A stretch of 64,000 nt of DNA from Phoronis australis (Eukaryota; Phoronida; Phoronidae), in contig NMRA01000022.1 in assembly GCA_002633005.1 (NCBI GenBank), forward strand, positions 300,056 to 364,055, read 5' to 3'. Shown here piece after piece: positions 38,465 to 48,700 of the stretch; within the stretch, counting starts at the first letter, position 1, and each line of letters begins with the position of its first letter. The translations under genes and the position numbers were made by a program. Under the pieces are notes generated by a model. That model did no database searches and was not told the DNA's origin. It worked only from the letters and a program-made list of their open reading frames with translations.

Positions 38465-38563
38465 GTAAAAACAGAAGAAAGCGTCAAAAGTTCTCGGCGG
38501 CATCTTCATCTCGTTGAAACTTTCAGATGCTACACTTCATGCACTGATCTAACTGGTGTTATG

Positions 38564-38925
38564 AACTGTTTTTAAAATGTTCCACTGTTGCGTGAGGGAC
38601 TATCAAAAATAGGACTTTTATCGTTTTCATAAAAAATAAATTTGAATAAAACAAAAACGGAATATTTTAGAAAATGGTAACGGCGTTTTCAAGATCTCAC
38701 CTTGAACATTTTATACCAAATAATGAATTGCTTTGCTAAACGTGTACCTACGTTTCTTTTTTCATAAATTTTACCAAAAAGACATGGTCACGTGACCCAA
38801 TTAATAGTAGGTTGGTAAAAAGTCAAAAACCAAATTCTGCAAGCTTTTTACTTTCAGTAAATATATTTTTGCTGAGTTGAAATGTGGATATTTGGCTAAA
38901 TAGGCATACCAGTCAACCCTTACTA
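38564..38925. repeat. Family E dispersed repeat, copy 1
   Basis: Shares GAACTGTTTTTAAAATGTTC, TATCAAAAATAGGACTTTTA, CAAGATCTC, GGTCACGTGACCCAATTAAT and GATATTTGGCTAAAT, in order, with 53470-53810 and 59672-59825. It lies about 100 bp downstream of the candidate exon at 38412. Confidence 0.6.
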
Positions 38926-40104
38926 TTTTAACATGAGCAGTACCTAGAATGGTGGCATTATGTTATCTGAATGATGAGGGCCTTTGTTAGTGCTGCAGAT
39001 GAGAATCTGGTTATGCAATCATTAGTGACTCCTTATAACTTGTCATTCTTATTTGATTGTGGTTTGAATGTTACCTGAGGCTGTAGAGCAGCACCCATGT
39101 CACTATGTAAATTTTGGCATGCACTTGGTGCACAAAGACAGGCTACAGCATTTTCTTTGTTGTTAGACTGTCATAACCAGGTGACTGGGTCATACCTGAT
39201 GTGTGTTGATGCCACAGCACTGTAACTGTAGTGTTGTGTTCTTAATTCTTAAAGGACAGGTAATGGATATTATTTAGCTTTTCTCCACCGCTTGGTCTTC
39301 CAAATATCAGCTACATAAGGGTGGAGTCGTCGGCTTCAGTTTTCCGTTGGCTTCAATTTTCCCTTCCATGCTCACTAACCCATTGAGCTATAGTGAGAGA
39401 ATTGAACAAGAAATGCTATGGTGAAAACAAAATGTAAGGAAAGGTGATGAATAGCTGGTATTTTGAACTTAAGATTCTGTCTAGTTATCTTTCTGTTAGT
39501 ATTCCATTAGGTTTGGCAGTTGGCGAAGTGAAAAAAAGCGAAATGTAAAGCCTACCTCACTTCTGACTAGTAATGGATATTTTTAATATTTTGCCTGGGA
39601 TTTCAAACCAAAAGAAACTCATGGTCGCTTGTCTGTCATTACTCCATCTACATACCACTAACAAGCATAGACTAGTGGATGAAACAGACTGCACTTTTGA
39701 ATGTTGTGGTCACTTAGGTTAACTGTTGGATGGTGTTTATTTAATTGCTGTTGTTTGACCCAGAGCTCAAACCCTTAAACAATATTTGTAGGCTCCTGTT
39801 GTTTGTCGCCAGGTCTGAGTGCCATTGATTTTGTTTCAAATTCGGTAGTTTATTGGCAGTCCTGCATGTGCTCTGTATATGATGAGAGATGGGCGAAAGT
39901 GAAGAAAGGGATATCTGAATTGAAGAGCTGTGGAATATTAATGAAACAGAAAACTGAGAGTATACCATCTGCTAGGTGGCGCATGTGTGCATGGTAATTT
40001 TGTGGCGACTTCAGATTTTTACTAAGTAGCCAAAAAAAATCAGATCAAACTGGCTTGTTGCTGGTCCCCAAATCATGCCGTATTATGGGATTTCTGATAC
40101 TTAA

Positions 40105-40508
40105 GTCCCGTCCACACAAAGCCTACCCTAGAACAACTTGCACTGGTGCAACTTACCCCACTTTTAAGTGAAGTGTCCACACGCACACACATACACATCC
40201 AAAGGTAAAGCAGAAGTTGTCCTGTGTGTGACGATGAACGCCTAATGCGAATATATGGTGGCAAAAGAAAACAACTCTGTATGTAACCGTACCTGATAAT
40301 TACTTCTGCCTTGCCCCAAGTTTGCGGCCACACAGGAATTGAAAGTGGCGCAAGTCACCCTGGAAAAGTTTCCCCACCTTGATAAGGTGGAGTAAGTTGT
40401 CACGCGTTGGGTTAGTTGCACAAGATTAAGCAGTGTCCACGCATCCAGCGTCCAAACCTAGCAACAACTCATTCCCGGAGTAACTTGGTCTAGGATTGAC
40501 CTGTGTCT
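40105..40508. mobile_element. Family D element (~400 bp)
   Basis: Left end CCACACAAAGCCTACCCTAG; right end reads inward as GACACAGGTCAATCCTAGAC, then AAGTT on both, an imperfect inverted repeat. Includes CTGTATGTAACCGTACCTGA, AATTACTTCTGCCTT and TCCAAACCTAGCAACAACTC, shared with 33341-33571. Confidence 0.6.
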
Positions 40509-40553
40509 TAACAACAATTTAGATGTGAACAAATGTTTGATACTTTGTGGTCA

Positions 40554-40804
40554 GGGTCCTATTTGAAGAAACTGACTTAAGTACATTTTTGACTTAAGTC
40601 TAAGATTTGTCTTAACTTCCAAACTTTGAAACTTCCACGTGTGGAAAGTTTGTCAAAATTAAGGCAAAATGTAGGTCATGCACTTAAGTCAAACTTAGGA
40701 TCTCTTTCTTGAATTGTTTTTCAGACAAATCTAACTTTTATTTGTAAATTTACTAAAATTTAAGATTTATCTTAGCTAAATCAGTTTTGCTGGAACGGGT
40801 CCCT
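40554..40804. mobile_element. Family B MITE-like element, second copy
   Basis: Aligns over its whole length with 1186-1432 in the same orientation (for example GACTTAAGTCTAAGATTTGT and CCAAACTTTGAAACTTCCAC in both) and ends GGAACGGGTCCCTGG. Clear sister copy. Confidence 0.75.
40668..40678 (+). promoter_or_regulatory. RORE-type site inside a family B element
   Basis: AATGTAGGTCA fits the ROR/Rev-erb monomer consensus. It lies inside the family B copy at 40554-40804; the sister copy at 1186-1432 reads ACTTGGCTCA at the same place, so the site arose by change within this copy. Function is unproven. Confidence 0.25.
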
Positions 40805-41733
40805 GGTCCATATGTGACTGATGGTTTGTGAATCAATGTACAAGTAATGCCACCTAACAACAAAGATGGAATAAAGCCAACTCTTTATCAGGTGTTTACA
40901 AAACTTGATCTTAAAGTTCAAACTGTGCAGTGCATTGTGGTATTGCTGATGCACCTCATATGGTGATTGACGGTTGATATATTAATTTTCATTGGATGTA
41001 AAGTATATTATTTTACATTTAATAAACTGTTTTTCTCCTGTTTTGTGTCTTCATGGTCATTGTCGTGGTAACGACTTGCTGCGGTTATGACGGTCTATCC
41101 GAATTGATTGTTACGATGTTCTTCGATAAAAGAGGCAAATAACTATCCTGTTGGTCATGGCTGGAGTATTAGGTTACGTGAGACTATTTTTCATGGGATA
41201 CTGAGTATTTCAAAAAGTTGTTGTCAAGCAGAAAATCTTGAACTCCATGGCATTGCTGTGTGAATGAAGGTGAGGAAGAGGGAAGTTTTCGTTGGTTCAT
41301 GCGAGTTCCTACCATGATGTCTGTGACCATCGGAGTGTGCTGAGCTAGAAACAAATTGATAAAAGCTTGTCAACATTTGATGGAATACTTGATATTTATC
41401 ATCAGGCTCAATTGTGACCTCATCAGGCTGACAGCCCGCACAAAAACTGTCTGCGGAAAACATGGGGGTAACATGCACTGCTTGTGATAACCCAGTCATG
41501 CTTTTTTTCACCAGAAGTTTTAGCTCATTGTGAAGAAAGCACTCACTTAGTGACACCACCAGTTAGAAATAAACATGGCTGATAATTCTGCCAGATAGTG
41601 GTTGCATCTTGTGGTATTTTGTTTTGATGAGCATTGGACAAGCTCCAGATTTGTTGAAAGGTACTGGTTTTTACGGAATTTTCAATAGTTAACTATAAGA
41701 AGCTTATAGTCTTATTTACAACAACATTATTTC

Positions 41734-42068
41734 CTGTTTAGCTGGCTAAAAAACAAACATCAAACCAAGCCTTTTAATCTCGTAAAATCGGTTTCATAAT
41801 ATTCCTTATCATGATAAGATAAGTTTCCAATACTGTGCCATTTCAAATTAAAAATTTTAGGGTTAATCATTTTCTTGATTTGCTGATGGTTTCAGTCTTA
41901 GCCAACTCCAGTAAAGTTTAAAGCGTTATCTTAAGACATTGATGGTTTTGATGTTCGTTTTCGTAATAGAAATAGAATCCTAACGAGGGATAAGGAATAT
42001 TATGAGGTTGATTTTATGAAATTAAAAGGCCTTATTCAAATTTCACTTTTCAGCCAGCTAAATAGCAA
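41734..42068. mobile_element. Family H element (~335 bp)
   Basis: Starts CTGTTTAGCTGGCTAAAAAA and ends CTTTTCAGCCAGCTAAATAGC, a clear terminal inverted repeat. The interior is AT-rich with GATGGTTTTGATGTTCG and AATAGAAATAGAATCC blocks shared with 34240-34545. Non-coding. Confidence 0.55.
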
Positions 42069-42589
42069 AATGTAGCTGTCTAAAAGTGATTTCAAAAAGA
42101 TTCAGGAGTCTTCACTTGTTTGTTTGGAAATGTTGGTCGTTGAACCCTGTGGACTTTAAAGTTCAACTGCAGTACTTCTTATGGTGTTGCAGTTGAAGCT
42201 GCTTGGACAGATCTTAGCCCATGTCGATGGGGTTGTAACTTACCTCTGTGTTCAAAATTACATACTCCTTTTAATTAAATAAACAATGACATTCACTATT
42301 TAAGCACAATTTAAGCCCGGTTAATTGTTTTGGTTTGTCCTTACTGATGTGTGGGCTGATTACAGTTAAAATTTCACTTTTTATGACCTTTTTTTCTTAA
42401 TGTCTTATGTTTACTGAAGTGCTCATTGACCCTTATCACATGCAGTATGTGCTAAACAACTCTGTTGCTTCCTTATTTTGTTATGAAAATTAAGTGACTT
42501 CTGAAAGTTTTTCAGGCTAACAGGTTACTGAGGGCAATATTCATCTCCTTCAGTCCCTTGCACAAAATGTGTGTCAATTAAATTTATGT

Positions 42590-42831
42590 ACAGTAAAATC
42601 TCAACAAAATTTCAGACAAAAAGAATTAACAAGATGCCATCTCTCATTTTTCAAGGGCTTTTTACATTGTTGCAAATGCCCACAATTTTGCAAATCATTT
42701 TCAGATGGTAGCTATGGAAACAGAATTTGAACATGAGAAAGCATTAATTTTGCATTGACTGCGTATTTTTCGTGGGAAAATGAGAGTGTGAAATTACACC
42801 TGCCAACCGTATAATTTCACACTCTCATTTT
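42590..42831. mobile_element. Family A element with an extra perfect hairpin at its right side
   Basis: Starts ACAGTAAAATCTCAACAA with TTTCAGACAAAAAG and continues through GGTAGCTATGGAAACAG and GAGAAAGCATTAATTTTGC, all family A blocks. The right part ends in a 20-bp perfect inverted repeat (42777-42796 and 42812-42831) not seen in other copies. Confidence 0.55.
42777..42831. repeat. Perfect 20-bp inverted repeat with 15-bp loop
   Basis: The arm AAAATGAGAGTGTGAAATTA is followed after 15 bases by its exact reverse complement. It can form a stable hairpin in RNA or a cruciform in DNA. Confidence 0.85.
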
Positions 42832-44135
42832 TTTATGATATTCTTCCTTGTCCACTTTTTTCCAACATGTCCAACGGTAGTGTCCGATTTGCATACTTGC
42901 AAATTGTAGCTTTTTGGTAGAACTGTCCTGCTTTTTGATGCTTTGTTCCACATCCTACTACTTGGTATTTGACCCTCACATTTACACACTGACTGCTGTT
43001 CTGTTAATGCCTTGATGCATATTTTTGTGCTTTTCCTAAATACTCCAATATATACAAACGCTGTCGGCATGATGTTTCTGGGTGTTACTGCAGGTATTTT
43101 TAAAATATGCAGTGTATCCTTGATCCGGAAATATGTCTCAAAACCGAATACATTCTCTAAATTTCATATTGGGACTGGCTTTGAAAGAATTACTTCCAGT
43201 AATCTAGGAAAGAGTTGTGCAAATGGACTAAACATAAATATTTAAGTGCATCTGCACTCAACAGACATTTTAGGTGGGTCAACCTGGCGGCTTCAACTGT
43301 TTCAACTCAAGGGATGCAATCTCTTTCTTGTACAAACTTATTCCAACATTTCTGTTGGCCATGAACTTTACCATCAAAATTTATGTGGACCATGAATTTA
43401 ACTTCAACCATCAACCTTGAAAGCTGTAGCATTGTTTTTATTTCAAATGACAGTGTTTTGCTAGGCTTAATTTAGCCATCTTTCCTGGAATATCATGCGA
43501 TGTTATAACGTTGTTATAAAATAATATGTCTATCTCATTTGAGGTGTTCCCAACCTTGTCTTTGATCAGTTCTTGTATATAGTTCTCTTTGTTGTTTCAG
43601 ATTGACAGTTTAAATTAAAGTGCACATCAGGGTGAACATGTGGGGAGTATAAAGACACGCCCCCTGCAGCCTTGATTGACAGTAGGTGACAGTTTTGTAA
43701 TTCATTGGGTCTCCGAACTGGAGTAAGAGCACTATTAAATTTGAATATAGAGTGGGCAAGATAAACTCAATGAGGTTTTGAACTGCCTAGTTGTCATATC
43801 TTTTGCACATCAATGCTTTCATTTAGCAGTTAAGAAGATTAAGGACTATAAATCCCTGAGGTAATGGCAGTTGAATTAAGAAATTATATTACTGATATTG
43901 TTATTATCAATATTATATTATTACTTATTTGCATAATACTAACCATTTATCAACTTTAATCACACACAAACGTGATTGCAGTAGCAGTGTATGTAATAAG
44001 TACCTCTCTCTTTTCTCTCTCAGTCGTTGACTTCAAGATGTCTAATGTCTAGTGTGTCCTATGATTCTGTCTGCTCTGACGATGGTTTCAGTTCTAATCG
44101 AAACATTTATGTTAATATATTTCTTAACTAGTGGT

Positions 44136-44640
44136 ACTAGTTATAGGGGTACTACTACTATTGTTACTACTACTAGCACTACTGATACTTGTACTACTAC
44201 GGCTACTACTACCACTACCACTACCACTATTACTGCTACTACTACTACTAGTACTACTACTATTACCACTACTACTACTATAACTACTACTATCAATACT
44301 ACTTCTACTACTTCTAGTAGTACTGTACTACTACTACTACTACTACAACTACCACTACCACTATTACTGCTACTAGTACTACTACTAGTACTACTACTAT
44401 TACCACTACTACTATTATAACTACTACTACTATCACTACTACTTCTAGTAGTACTGTACTACTACTACTACAACTACCACCACCACCACCACCACCACCA
44501 CCACCACTACCACTATTACTGCTACTACTACTACTTCTACTACTACTACTACCGCTACCTATACTACTCTTACTACTGTCACCACGACTGCTACTGTTAC
44601 TGTTACAACTATTACTATCATTAGTCTTTCTGTTGACACT
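44136..44640. repeat. Long imperfect TAC/ACT trinucleotide array
   Basis: About 500 bp dominated by ACT, TAC, ACC and CAC triplets with a pure CAC run near 44479-44506. The translated poly-Thr, poly-Ser and poly-Val frames are artefacts. About 900 bp upstream of receptor exon 1. Confidence 0.9.
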
Positions 44641-45334
44641 GCTTCCTTTGCTTGTGCTACTGAGTAATACTGATAAACAATAGGCATTAAATCTTAATGT
44701 CTGTATCAACTGGTAATAGTTTGTAAAATAGTTGCCTTAGCACACTCAAAAGGCTCAAATTTTGATGCCAATTTCACTTCTATTGACAGAGAGCGGGAAG
44801 GTATGAATAAAAGAAAGGCAGGCACCTGCTAAGTGCAATATGGGCAAATGGGATGATATCAGATACCTGCGACAGCCTCCCCACAATGTTATTTTAGTGT
44901 TTCGTGAATAGGAACATAAATTGCGATTATGCGACTTGATGGCTGTTCTGAAACTTTAATCAATGAACAAACATCAATCAGAGTTAAACGTTTTGATTAA
45001 TTTTCAGTTAAAAGTAGCTCAATTTCTCCAAGGTTGTGTTGCTACTTCCTGATATTTGTAGCCATACTTGTGCGCCAAGAAATACAGTTCCATCTTCATC
45101 CTTCTGGGCAAAGCAGGAGTTGCGGCAACTAGAAATATTCATATAGTAATACTGGTGTTGGTAATGTTAGTGAAAGTCGAGGTGGTTATATGTCTGCTAA
45201 AAATTCTTCAGTTTGTGACACTAAATGGCAGACGTGAAATTTCGTTTTGTCAAATTATTCAACAAAAAGGACTTTTCAGGAAAGTTTTCTTTGCCTTTAG
45301 CACGATTTATGTTGTGTAGCTATGAGCAAACAAC

Positions 45335-45430
45335 ATTTGGTAAAATTTGAGCAATTGCAATAATGTGGTTAGAAATACAGTGGCAGTTTCAACAATTATA
45401 TTTGTTTAAAATTGAAGAACGTTTACCGCA
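45335..45430. mobile_element. Family A fragment just upstream of receptor exon 1
   Basis: ACATTTGGTAAAATTTGAGC at one end, then CAGTTTCAACAATTATATTT, GTTTAAAATTGAAG and CGTTTACCGCA. It ends about 80 bp before the exon 1 acceptor, so relic sequence may overlap the branch-point region. Confidence 0.4.
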
Positions 45431-45535
45431 CTCTAATTTTAATGTTAGTGTCGAGTGGAATGAAGATTTCAAAAACTGTTTCGAATGTTATTAATGTGTT
45501 CTTTTTGTCAGTTGCAGGCAAGCTGGCGTCAGAGT

Positions 45536-45730
45536 ATGGCCCTGGATGAGTCTCACCTCGGCTACGCCGGCTCGGCAAGCGGGAAAATGAATATGGCAAA
45601 CATGGCAGCACAGAAAGTGCCGTCACAGCAACAGCAGCAGCAGCAACAACAACGGACAGCCTCGTGTAAAGTGTGCGGCGACGAGGCTAGCGGGTTTCAC
45701 TATGGTGTGGACTCGTGCGAAGGCTGCAAG
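45536..45730 (+). CDS. Receptor coding exon 1: A/B domain, poly-Q and zinc finger 1
   Basis: Encodes residues 1-65 and ends in phase 0 at CEGCK, before donor AAG|GTAACA. The N-terminal 43 residues are Met/Ala/Ser-rich with nine consecutive Gln. Cys44, Cys47, Cys61 and Cys64 are the four zinc ligands of finger 1. The exon itself probably begins further 5': acceptor-like sites lie at 45510-45511 (TTTTTGTCAG) and 45516-45517 (TTGCAG), giving at least 18-24 nt of leader. The frame stays open upstream to an ATG at 45485, so an unspliced or alternative promoter form could start there. Exon GC is clearly above the flanking sequence. Confidence 0.93.
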
Positions 45731-48700
45731 GTAACACGGTCATATTTGGGTGTTGGCCTGGGTGGTGTTGTCATTTTATGTCAATAAGTCACAATGATGC
45801 AAAACATGGATTTTGATTTCTTGAAGCCCCTGTTTGGCATATTTGTATCTAGCATTTTGGAATATCCAGCTCAGAAGTTAGTGGAAATAAGCGTATTGGC
45901 GGATACTAAGATTGGTTGTTTCTTATGACATCAGCAAATCAGTGTGCAAAGTTAGCGTGCATTTATAACAACGTGTATGATTCGTTAGGTGCAATCATGC
46001 ACGCCTACTTTTCTTGAAACATGGCGGAAGTTTGATGTGTGTTGTATTGGCAAACATCAACAGTGTAGAGAGGCTAGAGGCTTGGACATTATATTCATTA
46101 TATTTTATTAGATCACAATTATAAATGCTGCAGTCTCGTTGGTGTAACAAGTCAAGTAAGTTAATATCTGTTGAACACGATCGGTTGTGCCTAAAGGGAG
46201 CCCGGTTATGGTGATAAATTTGAAATCCGGTTGGAGGTGAGCACTTCTTCGGGGGAATACGGTAGAAAAAAACGGTGAATTCTATAGTCTGAAATTGGGA
46301 TCTTGTTTTCATGAGGACACAGCTTCTGAAATGACACACTGCCTCAGGGCAAAGTACATTTTGACGGCAGTGAAACCATATATTTAAATTCCTACTTGAC
46401 CTCATTAATTTATGTGATCTGTCAATTGTAACGGTCAAGTATCTTTGATGATGTATTCAGTCTTATTGTGTAGGGTTCAATCTGACGAAATTCAGACCAA
46501 TAATGATAGTCACTTTTCAAGGCCTCTTAACATTGCTGATAATGTCCTCGTGTTTTAAAAAATTGTCTGGTGAAAGCTATGGTGCAGAACTTTAAGGTGA
46601 AAAAGCGTTGATTCGGTGTTACATGTTGTGTTCTGAAATGGGGAGATTTTTACTTTTAACTGACACAAATGGTAGTTGGACTTGTCTGTGCCAAATTGTC
46701 GTTTAAAAACTGGACTACATCTTGTTCTGGAGTCAATGAATTAGAGATGTAATCTGTCATACTTAACTTCCAACCTCAATTTATGTGATTGAGACATCCC
46801 TTAGCTTAAGGCCTACCCCCCAATTTTAATTTCCCCAAATTAAGCACTCTGGACAAGATCAGTGATGTTCAGTGTTGCATCTATAATAAACTGTTTTGTA
46901 CGTTTACACTTTTCACTGTAGTAATTAAAACTTTTCCAGCATGGCAGGCTATGGTGAAACCTCATTCTGGGACTTGATTCTGCATATACGGGGTGTAATA
47001 TAAATGAATTATCTCTGTTTTTTCTGAGAGATACGTAGCGGCAAGTTAATTCTTTAACATGTTCCATCTTTGTGCTGCAGTTACCAGCTCACAGTATTTT
47101 GGAAACTTTTGCAATTCACAGTAATGCTCGCATACCTGGTAAAGTGCTAATTTTGGTGATGATTTTTGTCTGAAATTAGTCGAATTTGCTGCATCTGCTT
47201 GCAGGAGTTTGTTTCACGAAAAGTAACTGAAGACATAAATCAGAAATTTGGTCTTGCACTCTACAAAACTATTTGACCAAAAAGTGTAAAGTATCTGAGG
47301 ATATACACGTAGTTGTCGAGATAATTTCTATACATTATCTCGAGACCGTGGTGCGCTCATAATTACTTGGCTAAACTTTTTTCAGCGATTGTTAACTGAG
47401 AGCGTAAGACCACATTTCTGTCTTAAATCTCGACTCGCTTTTCATGAAACGGACCCCCTGCTAATTTAGCTTTTACCACCTCCAGTTTATCATCGATCTT
47501 CTTTGTATGGCATACTGACAAAGTGTCCACATTTTTTTAGTGTTAGACCTGTCACATGTGCTACATAGCAGTTTAAACAACTTGTAGTCATTCATTGCCT
47601 CCATCTCCTTCCCACTATTGTAGAGGGTAAACAAGTTAGCACCTCAAGTATGCAACGTTTTAAAGGTCATTCTATCTACACCACCGACAACACCATCGTT
47701 AAACTTCTCTGTGACAAGTGGGAAGTCACCCGAGTTTAAGCGTAGTCTAACAAGTGCCATGCTTGGCAATCCAATAAAAATTCTTGCTCGAGACAAAATA
47801 AACAGCCTCTAGTGTAAATAGTTATTGATAAAGCCGACTTATTCTCTACGCCCAACTGCCGATTGTTGAGATATTGTTAGCCGATTGGGAGCCAAGTTGA
47901 TGCTCAAGATAAGGATTGATGTGCACTTTTTTATTGTGGCCTGGCTTTATTACCAACAATATCGCTGGATTATTCATGAGAATCGCCAGTCAGACGGTGT
48001 TATCAACTTGGTTGTAAGCAGTGTCGCTTAGCCCAGTCAATTCATTAGCTAACAGGGTGCTCAAAAATCTAAGCCAGCTGCCGAAATCGATTAATTTCAA
48101 GTCTACAACAGCAGTGTTGTGAAATGCAGAATCGTTGGGAATTAGCTTTCCAAGTTTATTTAAAATTCAAGATTACATCTCTACAAGACTAATACATCGT
48201 TCACGCGCATGCAGATTACACGTGTCATTTGCCATCTGAAAAAATTCAGGTGTGAACACTCGCCAGACATCTGATCTTCCTCCTTTCCACGAGAAGGTTG
48301 CATTCCAATGACATGGTTGGTGCTTTGGCTCTGCAGGCGCATAATGATCGTTCGTGATTGGTCAGATCATTAGCACTTAGGACATTGATATAAGACGGCC
48401 AATAGGATGCCTTTATGGGTGTTCCTCATAAGCGCCGTACTGACCTTCTGATCAGACATTCTATCCACCTTCTTAAAATAAATTGCGTGTTTCACCTGGG
48501 TTTAAGTGAATGTAGGTAGTGTGAATATTTCAGCTTTCTTCTTTCAAAATGCCAAAACCAGTGCTTGTGTGTTACAGAAAACCCTGGTATAATATGCTGG
48601 ATATATTTTGCTCATCAACGTTCCATGCTTGGCAACAGTTCTGCATCATCTGTTGTGGACTGTTTTAAAACTATCCTGACGTTGACCTCCAGACCAAGAT

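Larger units (their letters stand above)
36780..38530. promoter_or_regulatory. Less AT-rich island: possible regulatory or leader region
   Basis: This stretch has more CpG and GC than its surroundings by eye, lacks recognised dispersed repeats, and contains the overlapping RORE/ERE site at 37612-37631 and the candidate exon at 38412-38464. About 7 kb upstream of the first confident receptor exon, it is a reasonable place for a promoter or enhancer, but no TATA box or initiator is identified. One N at 37014. Confidence 0.3.
38926..45334. other. Remaining upstream flank of the receptor
   Basis: Besides the family D, B, H and A elements, the hairpin and the trinucleotide array listed separately, the sequence is AT-rich with no recognised gene. 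A minus-strand frame at 41224-41559 (111 aa) has a fairly protein-like composition but no domain and no clear splice sites. Confidence 0.45.

Noticed and set aside
41224-41559. 111-aa minus-strand open frame with protein-like composition
   Set aside because: No recognised domain and no convincing splice sites; kept only as a note in the region entry.
44052-44709. Poly-Thr, poly-Ser/Gly and poly-Val open frames on both strands
   Set aside because: They are translations of the TAC/ACT trinucleotide array.
45995-46438. 147-aa minus-strand open frame within the finger-to-finger intron
   Set aside because: No recognisable domain or neighbouring exons; the length is within chance expectation for the number of frames in 64 kb.
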